DNA of 64,000 nucleotides from an uncultured Clostridia bacterium (GCA_947624745.1 CANQLR010000004.1:28441-92440), one strand, 5' to 3'. Positions 42,397-52,224 are shown, counted from the stretch's first letter. The notes: generated by a model not told the origin, from the sequence alone. Numbers and translations are program-made.

Positions 42397-44092
42397 TTAC
42401 AGGTTTGAAAAAGAAGTCTTGGAAACCGTATCATACCAACTTGAGGTATCCTCAACGATCATCTGCTCGGAAAGATTCTCCGCAACGCTATACAGCATTT
42501 CGACTGACGGAGTGCCAACGCTTCGACGAATATCGCTAAGGCGCTGTCTGAACTTATCAATTGAATTTTTTATCCTTGTATGGTTTTCAAAATGGAAGCT
42601 GTATTTGCACTGTTCGTTTTTTGACACATTATACGCGGCATAGCTCGGGATCAGCATGGCAAGCATATTAGCGATCGTGCCGGTTTTGTCATTCTGACCG
42701 AACAGGCCGATCCCTATCATAAATTGCATAAACCCGCGGATAATTAAAGTAAACAGACTTACCTTTTTAAGCGTTGAAGCGCGACGCAGCACAACGCTTG
42801 AAACCTTTTCATATCTTAAAATACATTTCTCATGGTAAAGCGACTGCTCTTTCAGCATGTTGTCTACGCTTTCAAACATATCTTCAGCACATTTTTGATC
42901 TATGACATGGTCATACATACCGATTTGTCGGAGCTCATCACGCAAAGTTGCAAGCACATAGCTGTTCTTTCCGCAGATTTTCTTTATATCTACACTCACG
43001 CCATAGGGTCTAAAGTGCATCAAAACGCGGTACGATTCTGCAAGCATACGGCTGTTGACATAGCGATTGTGCCAATACTTTAGAACGCTGTTCTCCGACA
43101 TTTTATATGTATAATAAAGCATGATCGCATTCAAAAGGAACCCGATACCCGACATCCAATGCAATGCAGTTTCAAGAACGAATGGCGGATCCCATGCCGC
43201 AACATTACCGGCAGCAGGTATCAGCGAAGCAGGAATCCATCCCGCAATTGTGCGGATAATGCCGACGAGATCGGCGGCATAAAACCCTATTGAAAGGCAG
43301 ACGGTTGATATTGCCGGAAGTATTGCACGATAGTACATAATTGAGTTATACTTATCACCGCAGCGAATTGCGTCTTGGTCATATCTCCGAAACAATTCGC
43401 GTAGAGAAGCGGTCTCAGCGTCATCATTCATATCGCTTTCCGGCGTTTCCTGAGGTGATCCCTTAATTATGGAATTCGTATGCTTTTTGAAAAATCGCGC
43501 CTGCAATGCCGCGCCTAATTTAAACAGCAGTTTATATCGGTCCTCACTGGGCGTTTCGGCAGACGGTTCCGCTACATACATATTTCTGATCGAATCTGTA
43601 AAAAAGTCCGGATCAAATTTTTCATAATAATTATCAGTCTGCAGATAGCTTTTTCCGGTATCTGATGAGATCCATACGCACGGCAGATGTTCGCTGCGCG
43701 CTGTTTCGAGCATTTCAAAGACGGCGCCATCCATTTCATCGGCCTGCTCGTTCCACACGGCTAAAATAACGTCGGCATTAGCATTAAGCCACTGTCTTTC
43801 ACAGCTCCTGAGCCCGGTATTTATGACTGTCTGAGTTTTTGCATGATCCGCCCATGAAATATCGCTTGTCCTTCTGATTATATGACAGTCAACCCCAAGT
43901 TTTTCTGCAAATTTCAGCCATTTATGATCAGAAAATCCGGGCGATAAGAGCCACTCTGCGGTTACATTACAGCCAAAAGCATTTTCTATGCATCCGTCAA
44001 TTGTGTTTATAAGTTTTAATACACTTTTGCTATTCTCCAGAAGCTTTCCGATAACAGCAACATAAACTGTCTTTTTACTGTCCGTTTGTCAT
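42397..44092 (-). CDS. SLOG-SLATT membrane effector (5' end frameshifted)
   Basis: The open frame runs from 44088 to 42397, about 563 codons, but its first usable start codon is GTG 43758. The upstream 110 codons are clearly protein-like: VYVAVIGKLLENSKSV, then DVILAVWNEQADEMDGAVFE followed by HLPCVWIS. These form a SLOG-type Rossmann nucleotide-binding domain. A SLATT-like part follows, with a hydrophobic hairpin and HWMSGIGFLLNAIMLYYTY, then KYWHNRYVNSRMLAESYRVLM, which fits the W..R...E.LR signature. Two more hydrophobic segments lie near the C-terminus. Family knowledge: SLOG binds NAD-derived messengers and SLATT forms membrane pores. The natural start is probably ATG 44092 or 44101, which reaches a TAA after a few codons one base out of frame. 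The gene begins 26-35 bases after the TIR gene stop. Confidence 0.72.
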
Positions 44093-44126
44093 CACCGCCA
44101 TCTTAATATTTAGGATCATTAAAAGA

Positions 44127-47100
44127 TCATTCAAAATCATTGGCACCACCAAGTTCCCAGTCTTTCGGCAAGTTTACACTCAGTTCCGTGCCGTTTCGTA
44201 AAACCGTCAGTTCAGCCGGTTGGTCAAACGGATCCAGATAGTTTATATACTGCCACAAACCGAAACGGGTGCCGTTTACCGAGGTTATCAGGTCTCCGAT
44301 ACGCAACCCTGCGTCAAGATCCGAGCTGGTGAGCCACATTACTCGATATCCTAAATTATAGTCCATGTGCTCAACGAACGACGAATACAGCTCTTCGGTT
44401 ATGTTTCCGCGCTTTATCCGGCTTCCGAGCTCCATAAGAATGCACTGATTTGCGAAAAGAATAGAATTTTTTTCATTGTCCGCTGTAATGCTGAGTTCTA
44501 AATTCCAGGCACTTGCCGCGCCTTCGGCATCGCCTATCAAAAGCGCATTTTGCATTAGTTCTTCGCACTTTAGTAATAAAGTGGAGGCATCGTTGTCTGA
44601 TATCTCGTCAAAATGAGTTTTAAAATCAATCGGCTCTAATCCGAAGGCTCTTGTTATGTCAAGAGATATTGCATAATAATATGCCAAATCGTTTATATCA
44701 TTACTGCTATAATATTTGTTTTCCGCAGCCGAAAGCCGTGCAAAATAATAATCCGACACAATAGACGAGTTTTCAGGCGAATAGAACAGCACTTTGGGAA
44801 TGAAGCCAGTCAAATAAGTTTCGGTAACAATATCGGGATTCATATTTCTTGAAAGGATATCAAAAACCCGCTCAAGTATAGATTTTACGGAATCTTTATG
44901 CCCCATATTCCACGAGCTGCTGATAAAATCCGATGCCAGACTGATAATGTCACCGTCCGATAGTTTGTCCGGTTCATCGGACATCCACCATTTTTCATTT
45001 TCTGTAAACCAAGCCTCCTCGCCCTGCTCTTCAAGTATGCGCGACATTTTTTGGCCGATACTTTCCTCTTTTAAAGTATCAGCAGTTTCATTTTTCGCTT
45101 CACAGATAATGTCGCTCCAATTGCCAAGCGCCGAGGGATCAAATTCCGGAACTGTTACAATGGCATTCTGATCGCTGTCTATTATGTAACATGTCATACT
45201 GCAAAGAGTATCAATAAGCTCTTTATCGGGTTCCGGGGCATTGAGAAGAAGTATTTTTGTTTCATTATTTATCGTATAGGCAAGACGGTCGTTTGAAAAA
45301 GTGAGGTTGGAAATCTGCTTAGTGCTGTATTTTTCAAGCTCTGTCAATAATACAAATTTATTCAGATCCCACAGCTCAGCTGAATAAAGGTTGGTATAGC
45401 TATAGGTATCAGTAAAGTGTTGATCGCGGATCACAAAACTAATCAGCCCGTTTTCATCAGAAGCTATGCTCTGGATGGAGCCTTTTGTATTAGGTGTGAT
45501 AATTCCGGACGCCTCCGTTTTACCGTCCTCGAAATAAAACATTTCACCGATACCCATTTCAACGATTATTCCGCAGTATGCACTATGGATCGCTGTAGTC
45601 CGTCGGCCTCTTGTATTCAGCACAAATGAAGAAGTAAATCCGGATTCGTCTGCTTTGTAGGCAAGTATTGAACTGCTGCTGTTTAGCCATACATATACGG
45701 TACCGTGTTCTGCATCGGTATACATGCGGTTTATCAGCGAAATTGAGGCGTTTTCATCAATGAATGAACGGCTTTCGATTTCATTTCCGTTCTGATCGAT
45801 AACCACAGCCTTTGTCGGAGTACATTTGACCGCGATACCGCTGTCAAGCTTACCTTCTGAGGCGTAATAATCCGGCTTGACATATTCTTCAAGCGTGATC
45901 GAGCTGTTTTCGGCCGCTACAAAGCGGTTGATAACATATGTATCCAAAGTTTCGCGTCCGGCTTCGGCTATAAGCTGTCCGTCGTCGGTCCAGACTATAT
46001 CCGAAATATCCGATACCTGCAAAGCTGCTGTGATAGGTTTTCCGCTCTTACAGTCATATACAGTAAGAATCCCGTTCCCCCAGACTGCGATCTGTTCTCC
46101 ATCAGGTTTAAAAACAGCGTCCCTCAGCGGCATTCCTCCATCAAATTCCGTTGCCATGGTCCGTTCACTATTTTCATTGTATACTTCTATGCATCCGCCG
46201 GGATTATAAATTCCTATATCATTTCCGTAAACAAGTGCATAATATTTACCGTCTTTGCTGAAGGCAACATTCTGAAGATTACGGCCGTATGACTGATGAA
46301 GTCCGGTAAGACATGAGCCGACTGAGTTAAGAGAATTTATAACAGCCGCAGTATCTCCATTGTAAATTACGCAGGTATGTCCGCCACAGTCTATCCACAT
46401 ATCGCAGTATTTTGGCAGACTGTTCCTTGCAGCATTAATTTCAAATATAGCAGCCAGGTCATAAGTGTCCGAAACTTCAGCAGTACCGGCAGACACGTCA
46501 AGATCATAAAGATAAAGATATCCTCCGCAGCATATCGCGGCGTGTTCTTTATCAAAAGCACCCGCCCAAGAGCAGGACGTCTCATCAGGCAAATCGGTAT
46601 CTGTAGAGCATGAAGGATTCACTTTTTTAGGGCGGTTGATCTGTATAGCGCTTCCGTCGTCGGGAACATAAAATGTAACTGCAGATTCGTCAGCGAATGT
46701 CCAGATGCTTCCGTCGTCGGCGCAGGAAATAAAGTCGCCGTATTCGTTTACTGCTTCAGAAACGCTCCTGTCTTCATTCAGTATCTGATACCCGGATGAA
46801 TTGTATATTAAAGAGTGCTTTCCTGATGAGTCCATAGCATAAGGCACCGTTACGTATAAATCATCATTACTTTTATACACTATATCTCCGACAATGATAC
46901 CTTTTTCGCTGCTGATGCGGTTAAGCCATCCTTGTTGCTGCAATAGAAGCAGTGCTCCTGTTTTTGCGGCCTGAGTACCGCTGTCGAGAGCCAAAGCGCT
47001 TGAATAATAGAGTAATGCTTTTTCGTCATCTCCATGGACTATTTGTGATGCACCCTCATGGGCATAGGTGTCTACAAGATTGGTCTGGAAATTCTGTTTC

Positions 47101-47765
47101 GCATGATAGGTCTGAACCGCGAAAAACGATACGATGCAAACGACCGCTGCCAAAAGTACAGACGAGGATAAAGCTGCTATTGCCATACGCCTGTGCTTTT
47201 TTCTCTGGTTGCGGCGATACAGATCATCATATCCGACTCCCAGCATAGGGGCTGCCAGCCTGAGAAATTCGGTCTTCAGCTTTTTGAGAGAACCGGCGAC
47301 GGAATCCGAACGAACATCGCAGCAAAGCGGTTCAACTTCCACATCTATCCATTCTTCCGTGTTGTCCGGGCGAATAATTTTACGTTTTTCATGTCTGAGA
47401 ATATCCGGGATAGAGTCTGCGGGCTCTCCTGCCGCCAAAATCGGAAGGATATGATCGATCCGTCCTCCATGCTCTTCCTTGAAACTGTGGATCTCCTCCA
47501 TGCACCATTTTGATTCCTTAAGCTCGGGGCTCAGTACCACTATCAAAAACCGCGAGGATCTGAGCGCACGCTGCAATGAATCCCCCAGATCTCCACTTGT
47601 AGGGAGCTCGGTTTGATCCCTGAAGATTTTTCCAATGACGCGGTCCTTGCCAATGTCTTTCGGTGGTTTATAGCTTTCAAGAAGTTTCTGTGCTTGCGAT
47701 GCTATCGCCATGTCCAATGGCAGATGACGGTAAGAAATAAAAGCGTCATACAGTTGTTCCGGCAT
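44127..47765 (-). CDS. TIR-domain membrane protein with beta-propeller-like and PDZ domains
   Basis: 1212 residues. The N-terminal TIR domain (about 5-150) has YDAFISYRHLP, IFRDQTELPTSGDLG, FLIVVLSPELKESKWCMEEI and predicted catalytic Glu91. TIR enzymes of this sort cleave NAD and can make cyclic ADP-ribose isomers. A transmembrane helix lies at about 193-216 (MAIAALSSSVLLAAVVCIVSFF). A TPR-like start (HGDDEKALLYYSSALALDSG) is followed by about 650 residues with WD40/propeller character (FSKDGKYYALVYGNDIGIY, FKPDGEQIAVWGNGILTVYD). The C-terminus is PDZ-like (DAGLRIGDLITSVNG). The cytoplasmic TIR and extracytoplasmic sensor-like part suggest that envelope events trigger the enzyme. It is the middle gene of the operon, 25 bases after the channel gene. 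Confidence 0.83.
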   Translation of the reverse strand: MPEQLYDAFISYRHLPLDMAIASQAQKLLESYKPPKDIGKDRVIGKIFRDQTELPTSGDLGDSLQRALRSSRFLIVVLSPELKESKWCMEEIHSFKEEHGGRIDHILPILAAGEPADSIPDILRHEKRKIIRPDNTEEWIDVEVEPLCCDVRSDSVAGSLKKLKTEFLRLAAPMLGVGYDDLYRRNQRKKHRRMAIAALSSSVLLAAVVCIVSFFAVQTYHAKQNFQTNLVDTYAHEGASQIVHGDDEKALLYYSSALALDSGTQAAKTGALLLLQQQGWLNRISSEKGIIVGDIVYKSNDDLYVTVPYAMDSSGKHSLIYNSSGYQILNEDRSVSEAVNEYGDFISCADDGSIWTFADESAVTFYVPDDGSAIQINRPKKVNPSCSTDTDLPDETSCSWAGAFDKEHAAICCGGYLYLYDLDVSAGTAEVSDTYDLAAIFEINAARNSLPKYCDMWIDCGGHTCVIYNGDTAAVINSLNSVGSCLTGLHQSYGRNLQNVAFSKDGKYYALVYGNDIGIYNPGGCIEVYNENSERTMATEFDGGMPLRDAVFKPDGEQIAVWGNGILTVYDCKSGKPITAALQVSDISDIVWTDDGQLIAEAGRETLDTYVINRFVAAENSSITLEEYVKPDYYASEGKLDSGIAVKCTPTKAVVIDQNGNEIESRSFIDENASISLINRMYTDAEHGTVYVWLNSSSSILAYKADESGFTSSFVLNTRGRRTTAIHSAYCGIIVEMGIGEMFYFEDGKTEASGIITPNTKGSIQSIASDENGLISFVIRDQHFTDTYSYTNLYSAELWDLNKFVLLTELEKYSTKQISNLTFSNDRLAYTINNETKILLLNAPEPDKELIDTLCSMTCYIIDSDQNAIVTVPEFDPSALGNWSDIICEAKNETADTLKEESIGQKMSRILEEQGEEAWFTENEKWWMSDEPDKLSDGDIISLASDFISSSWNMGHKDSVKSILERVFDILSRNMNPDIVTETYLTGFIPKVLFYSPENSSIVSDYYFARLSAAENKYYSSNDINDLAYYYAISLDITRAFGLEPIDFKTHFDEISDNDASTLLLKCEELMQNALLIGDAEGAASAWNLELSITADNEKNSILFANQCILMELGSRIKRGNITEELYSSFVEHMDYNLGYRVMWLTSSDLDAGLRIGDLITSVNGTRFGLWQYINYLDPFDQPAELTVLRNGTELSVNLPKDWELGGANDFE

Positions 47766-47790
47766 ATTCTTTATCCCTTCTTTTAGTTAC

Positions 47791-49377
47791 TTATAGAGAA
47801 TTCCCGTGTAGCTCATTTCCGATTTTGCCGAGGATTTCCCAAGCATAATCATCCTTGACTTTTTCTTCCTCAGGAAGGCTGTCAAAACGGCAAAGCAAAG
47901 GATGTTCGCGTGTTTCGTCATTTCTTATCGGACCGTATATCCAGTTGTGGAGCTCATAAAACCGCATAAATCTTTCATGTTCCGTGCGGCGGCGTAAGTC
48001 GCGCTCTTGATCCTGCGAATCGAGATATACGTTATATGCTTTTTTGCAGAGCTCCGGAGTGATCTCCGAAAATTCCTCATTGGGCAAAAGCATATGGATC
48101 TTTGTAAAAAGATGGTCTGCCACAGCATAATTTGAGGCTTTGGCAAAATCCGAAAGCTCTTCCCAATTCGGATCGCTGTTTCCGGTGCCTTTAAGGTAAA
48201 GCTCATGCATTTTTTTCGCAAGTAGATTCTGAGTCTGGCGCATAACAAGTTCCGGAGTGAATATCTCCTTTGCACCGCCAAAAAAGCACTCTCCAGCAAA
48301 GCTTTTTCTGACCGCTTCAGAGCAATCCATTTTTGTGTGAACGGTTTTATTCTGTGGGATGCATTTGCGTATTGCTATCAGATTTTCAAGATTTAACGCG
48401 CTATTGTCCTCGCAGAGAATAATTCGATCGGACTGCATTAAAATGTCTGTCAGATCACTCCACTTTTCATTGTGGAAGAATATGCTGTCGCTTCCGGGGC
48501 GAACAGCGTCAATAGCAACGATATGATGAAGCTGACAGTGTTCCCTTTTAAATTCATCAAGAGAACCTATTATATGATATATCATATTCTGCTCTTCGCT
48601 GAATACATTCACCAAAAGAGCCTGTTCCAGAATATCTGCGCAGAGCTTACCGCTTCCGATCAGAACGGTTTTTTCCGAAGAATATTTAGAAGGATATTCC
48701 TGCCAATACCGTCTTGCACAGCATTTGAAAGGACTGAAAAAAGAGACGTTAGGAAAACTCCACGGTATCTCTGCGTCAGCCATGCAGTAAATCGGGAGTC
48801 CTGTCTCGGACAGCCGGAATACATCTTCCAAATTTGCGGAACATTGTTTATCGGTAAGAAAAACGGTGGTTTGTCCGTGACCTTTACGAGCCATACGCGC
48901 TATTTTATCTATTGATAAATCATGCCGAATGACCCTGAGCCCGTCAGGAGCATCTGAAGATATGTCGGGTATAATGACGACGGACTCAGGATCTTCTTTA
49001 GCTATATTTTCAATCAGCGCAAGGCTGTTTTCATCACAGGTGCTGAAAATATACTTATTCCTGCCGCGATTAAACCGAATGCGCAGAGGAGTAAGCATCT
49101 TTCCATAGATAACGGATATGATAAGACCTATTGCTGCCGCAAACAATCCGGTGCCCATCAGTACAAATATGCAGCTTATTATTCTGCCAGCCGAGCTGAC
49201 GGGGATTATATCTCCATAGCCCACGGTACTCATAGTAACTATTGAATACCAGAAGGAATCTCCGATCCCGTCTATATTAGAATCCGGCCTGCCTCTTTCA
49301 ACAAAAGTGAGTATGAAAACGAGAATTATCCATAATGCAGCTATTGCAATAATAAATCGCACTGAACGCCTTTTCAT
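47791..49377 (-). CDS. Two-helix potassium channel with Rossmann (RCK-like) and RyR-like domains
   Basis: 528 residues. Membrane helices lie at about 8-26 and 63-88 with a pore helix and perfect K+ filter TVGYGD (51-56) between them. A cytoplasmic TrkA-N/RCK-like region follows (KYIFSTCDENSLALIENIAKE; then KTVLIGSGKLCADILEQAL). The last 70 residues (HERFMRFYELHNWIYGP, HPLLCRFDSLPEEEKVKDDY) match the RyR repeat pattern found in ryanodine receptors and some bacterial conflict proteins. It probably gates K+ flux on binding a nucleotide signal. It is the first gene of the operon. GAAAGG lies nine bases before ATG. Confidence 0.83.
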   Translation of the reverse strand: MKRRSVRFIIAIAALWIILVFILTFVERGRPDSNIDGIGDSFWYSIVTMSTVGYGDIIPVSSAGRIISCIFVLMGTGLFAAAIGLIISVIYGKMLTPLRIRFNRGRNKYIFSTCDENSLALIENIAKEDPESVVIIPDISSDAPDGLRVIRHDLSIDKIARMARKGHGQTTVFLTDKQCSANLEDVFRLSETGLPIYCMADAEIPWSFPNVSFFSPFKCCARRYWQEYPSKYSSEKTVLIGSGKLCADILEQALLVNVFSEEQNMIYHIIGSLDEFKREHCQLHHIVAIDAVRPGSDSIFFHNEKWSDLTDILMQSDRIILCEDNSALNLENLIAIRKCIPQNKTVHTKMDCSEAVRKSFAGECFFGGAKEIFTPELVMRQTQNLLAKKMHELYLKGTGNSDPNWEELSDFAKASNYAVADHLFTKIHMLLPNEEFSEITPELCKKAYNVYLDSQDQERDLRRRTEHERFMRFYELHNWIYGPIRNDETREHPLLCRFDSLPEEEKVKDDYAWEILGKIGNELHGNSL

Positions 49378-49472
49378 TTTATCAAGCCTTTCGTCGAGAA
49401 TATATTATTTCCTAAATATCACTTTGTCGTTGATCATATTAGTACAGGTATTTTACATGCCATATATTAGAT

Positions 49473-49501
49473 ATTATACACATTCTTATACTCAGTGTCA
49501 A
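49473..49501 (-). promoter_or_regulatory. Full-consensus promoter of channel-TIR-SLATT operon
   Basis: On the minus strand TTGACA (49496-49501), 17 bases, TATAAT (49473-49478). Both boxes are perfect, implying constitutive expression. The leader is about 90 bases. It is divergent from the promoter at 49558. Confidence 0.88.
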
Positions 49502-49557
49502 GCCGGAACAGGGAATAACTGCATAAATCAGCCATTTTTTCTGCTTGACAGATTGAA

Positions 49558-49586
49558 TTGACTTTTCATATATCTTGTGATATACT
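49558..49586 (+). promoter_or_regulatory. Promoter toward lipoprotein genes
   Basis: TTGACT (49558-49563), 17 bases, TATACT (49581-49586). It would drive 49684-51615. Confidence 0.72.
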
Positions 49587-49683
49587 GACTGTAATTGGAT
49601 GTTAAATTTTTGACTGACCGCAGGAAAAACTTGCAAAAAAGCAAGGCCGGTTGAATATCGGATCATGCATATTAGACAAAGAA

Positions 49684-49833
49684 ATGAAGCAAAAGCATAT
49701 TGCACCGGCCGGCGCCCGCCTTGTAGAGGGCAATATCCGGCACGGCGTATTCCGGGGAGTCGACCTTAAAACCAGTGAAGGCGAGAATCACCTCGAGGAA
49801 ATACTTATGAAAGTTCGCGCGGAACTAATGTAG
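49684..49833 (+). CDS. Small hypothetical ORF
   Basis: 49 residues (MKQKHIAPAGARLVEGNIRHG...). It is charged and soluble, with an amphipathic C-terminal helix (HLEEILMKVRAELM). There is no clear ribosome site. It could be a fragment of a larger lost gene. It ends 17 bases before the lipoprotein start. Confidence 0.35.
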   Translation: MKQKHIAPAGARLVEGNIRHGVFRGVDLKTSEGENHLEEILMKVRAELM

Positions 49834-49850
49834 GGAAATGAGTGATTTAT

Positions 49851-51041
49851 ATGAAAAAACTGTTAGCTGTAATTTTCTTCACCGCGGCGATCCTCTGCGG
49901 CTGCGCAAATAGCAGTGAAAATACTCCGGGGCCGGCATTATCAGATGGTCCGGCTCATGTCGAAACTGCTGCCGCTGCAAAGATCGAACAAAAAACTTCG
50001 GCTGATACTGCCGCAAGCGCCGAAGCCTCCTCTGAGCCTGTCAGCGAAAGCACGACTTCTGCCGGGCCTGCTGAAGGCGAAACCGAAGATGCCGCTTCGG
50101 ACGTTGATGATATTGTCTTTTCCGATGACGGCTTTGAATTCAGCACTCCGGCCGACCTTCGGGACGAAGATCTCATATATCAGTTCGGCATTGACGATGA
50201 AAACGCAAAAAAGCTTATAGAGGTTCTTTTTGAAAATACCGCCGATCCCGAAGAAAAGCTATACGACTTCGTTGCCGACGATTACGACCTTGACGGCAGT
50301 TATGAAGCATTTGCCGTGCTCGGCGAGTTTAACGGTTTTGAGATTGCGGGGGACATTTACTTTGTAACCGATGAAGGTGTTGAGAAGATCAACGGTGAGA
50401 AATACTATCTCGATTATGACAGATATCCGGTTTTCGATCTGGGCGATCGGAAGCTATATCGAGTTTGGCATGTCTTTACGACGGGCAAAAGCGCCTATGT
50501 ATACGGCGTGAAAGACGGCAAGTGGTATGAGCACGAGATCTCACAGCGCGGTCAGGATCTGGAGCGAATGGGCCTTTCGGATAATTTTACCATCGTGAAC
50601 GGCAGCGACTATGATTCGGGCTATTTTGCCGATGACAACTCAACATCGGGGCACACCTGGAAGACTTATTATCTCTATTGGAACGGTGAAGAATTCCGGG
50701 AATACGGCGGGATTGAGATTACGGAAGAACAATTCCTAAAATGCGAAGGCGCACAGCATATTTTAGATCTTGCGGAAGAAAACGACTGTTTTGTCTCCAA
50801 TATTCTCTACAGAGGAAACGGTCTTATAAACGTAAACCTTACCGACCGAGATTTTTACGGCAACGAGAACTATTACTATTTTAGCCTGATATTAGATGAC
50901 GGAAAACTTGAATACCTTCGCACCGACGGAAACTTAAGCAGCCAAGATGATGAGTTTGAATATAACGTTTGTTCAGGTATAATGTATCCTGCGTTTTTGG
51001 AGGACATAGCCGACTATCCTGAGAGCTTTCCGATAGAATAA
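49851..51041 (+). CDS. Lipoprotein of unknown function
   Basis: 396 residues. The signal peptide ends in a lipobox (FFTAAILCGCANSS; LCGC), so it should be lipid-anchored outside the membrane. An Ala/Ser/Thr/Glu-rich linker covers about 25-85. A globular part (about 90-396) rich in Asp, Tyr and Glu contains DYDLDGSYEAFAVLGEF, a calcium-site-like DxDxDG pattern. ATG 49851 directly follows the region with GGGAAATGAG. It is AT-rich as in the island. It is probably cotranscribed with the next gene. Confidence 0.72.
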   Translation: MKKLLAVIFFTAAILCGCANSSENTPGPALSDGPAHVETAAAAKIEQKTSADTAASAEASSEPVSESTTSAGPAEGETEDAASDVDDIVFSDDGFEFSTPADLRDEDLIYQFGIDDENAKKLIEVLFENTADPEEKLYDFVADDYDLDGSYEAFAVLGEFNGFEIAGDIYFVTDEGVEKINGEKYYLDYDRYPVFDLGDRKLYRVWHVFTTGKSAYVYGVKDGKWYEHEISQRGQDLERMGLSDNFTIVNGSDYDSGYFADDNSTSGHTWKTYYLYWNGEEFREYGGIEITEEQFLKCEGAQHILDLAEENDCFVSNILYRGNGLINVNLTDRDFYGNENYYYFSLILDDGKLEYLRTDGNLSSQDDEFEYNVCSGIMYPAFLEDIADYPESFPIE

Positions 51042-51060
51042 CAGTCAAAGGAGCGACAGC

Positions 51061-51615
51061 ATGTTTGAATTTCTGAACAAAATTTTAAAGACAAAGAAGC
51101 AGGAAAATAATGACCCCCCGTCTTCGGAGATCAAAGAAGAAAAAGCAGAGTCGGCGACTCCAAAAGAGCCCGTACAGCAAGAATCAAAGCCACAAGCGCC
51201 CGATCAAAAAGATAAGCCGGCCGAGCAAAGCGGTACCAGTTCGGACGGGCCAAGCTATGAAGAATGGCGCATGCATTTTCCGCAGCTTCTTAAGCTTATG
51301 GCCGATTACCTTGAAAAACAAATTCCCGGCGCCAAAATTACCGATAGAAGCAGATCTGTTATTGCCTCCGCAGAGGTTTACGGAAAATATATTGACAAAA
51401 TATATTTGGATATTCATCAGGCGAGCGACGGACATATGACGCTGATAATAAATGCCGGCAAGCGAGGATGGGATATACTCGTCAGTAATTATTACTTTGA
51501 AGCCGGGCGCACCAAGGAAGAGATATTAAGCTTCCTGCGAGCCCCCGAAATGTCGGATATCCTTGATGAAGCCATTTGTAATCTCGACGAAGCATTCAGA
51601 AACAGGCATGAATAA
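51061..51615 (+). CDS. Hypothetical protein with disordered N-terminus
   Basis: 184 residues. A Lys/Glu/Pro-rich N-terminal third (KTKKQENNDPPSSEIKEEK) precedes a globular domain (EEWRMHFPQLLKLMADYLEKQ, DILVSNYYFEAGRTKEEILSFL). There is no signal or membrane segment. It is 19 bases after the lipoprotein gene with AAAGGAG before the ATG. The family is unknown. Confidence 0.65.
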   Translation: MFEFLNKILKTKKQENNDPPSSEIKEEKAESATPKEPVQQESKPQAPDQKDKPAEQSGTSSDGPSYEEWRMHFPQLLKLMADYLEKQIPGAKITDRSRSVIASAEVYGKYIDKIYLDIHQASDGHMTLIINAGKRGWDILVSNYYFEAGRTKEEILSFLRAPEMSDILDEAICNLDEAFRNRHE

Positions 51616-51677
51616 AGCATGGTGAAGCCAATGGACATGTATGCTGACCTTGCAGCGCGGCGGTCCGCGGGCATCTG

Positions 51678-51833
51678 ATGAGAAACAGCGAAAATGGGCT
51701 GCCGACGGAGCTTACAAAAGTTCCGCTCGACAGCCTGAGCGTTAGTGATATTGTAAAGCTTATCGCTTTCGGCGAAGATTCGGGGATAAATCTCTACCGC
51801 TTCAGCGCGGACATGAAGAAATGCCGAGAGTGA
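51678..51833 (+). CDS. Small ORF in decayed region
   Basis: 51 residues (MRNSENGLPTELTKVPLDSL...), with protein-like composition (DIVKLIAFGEDSGINLYRFSAD). The ATG overlaps the stop of a preceding 15-codon frame. It may be the surviving end of a broken gene. No family is recognised. Confidence 0.35.
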   Translation: MRNSENGLPTELTKVPLDSLSVSDIVKLIAFGEDSGINLYRFSADMKKCRE

Positions 51834-51906
51834 AAAAGATATTTGGATTTTACTCTTAATTCAGCCCCAAAGCCCGCTTGACGCAGTAAGCGGGAGAGGG
51901 GGTTTT

Positions 51907-52224
51907 ATGTTTCCTTTTTTAAATGAGTTCCCCGATGCAAGTGTCACGAGCCTCGATATTCTCGAACACAGGGTGCGTTTTCCTGAAAATATTTCAGTGG
52001 GCAGGATATCGTTGCTTACCGTTGTCAACGCCGACATCTGATCTAAACCTTTTCAGGACAATTCCTTTGATGTTGTGACGCTTATTGAAATTTTGGAGAA
52101 TATCCGAGACGTTGAAAAGGCAATAGCTGCCGCAGTTAAAATGTCGCGAAGATTTATGGATGTTTCCAACGTAAACGGTCATCTCAAAATGATAGCTTCA
52201 AATGGTCGCTATTATCCGCCTTGA
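51907..52224 (+). pseudogene. Remnant of SAM-dependent methyltransferase
   Basis: The frame reads like the middle of a class I methyltransferase: FPDASVTSLDILEHRVRF, then KPFQDNSFDVVTLIEILENI and DVEKAIAAAVKMSRRF. The N-terminal GxGxG SAM loop is absent, an in-frame TGA sits at 52039-52041 between two conserved blocks, and the C-terminus is lost. It is non-functional. Confidence 0.7.
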
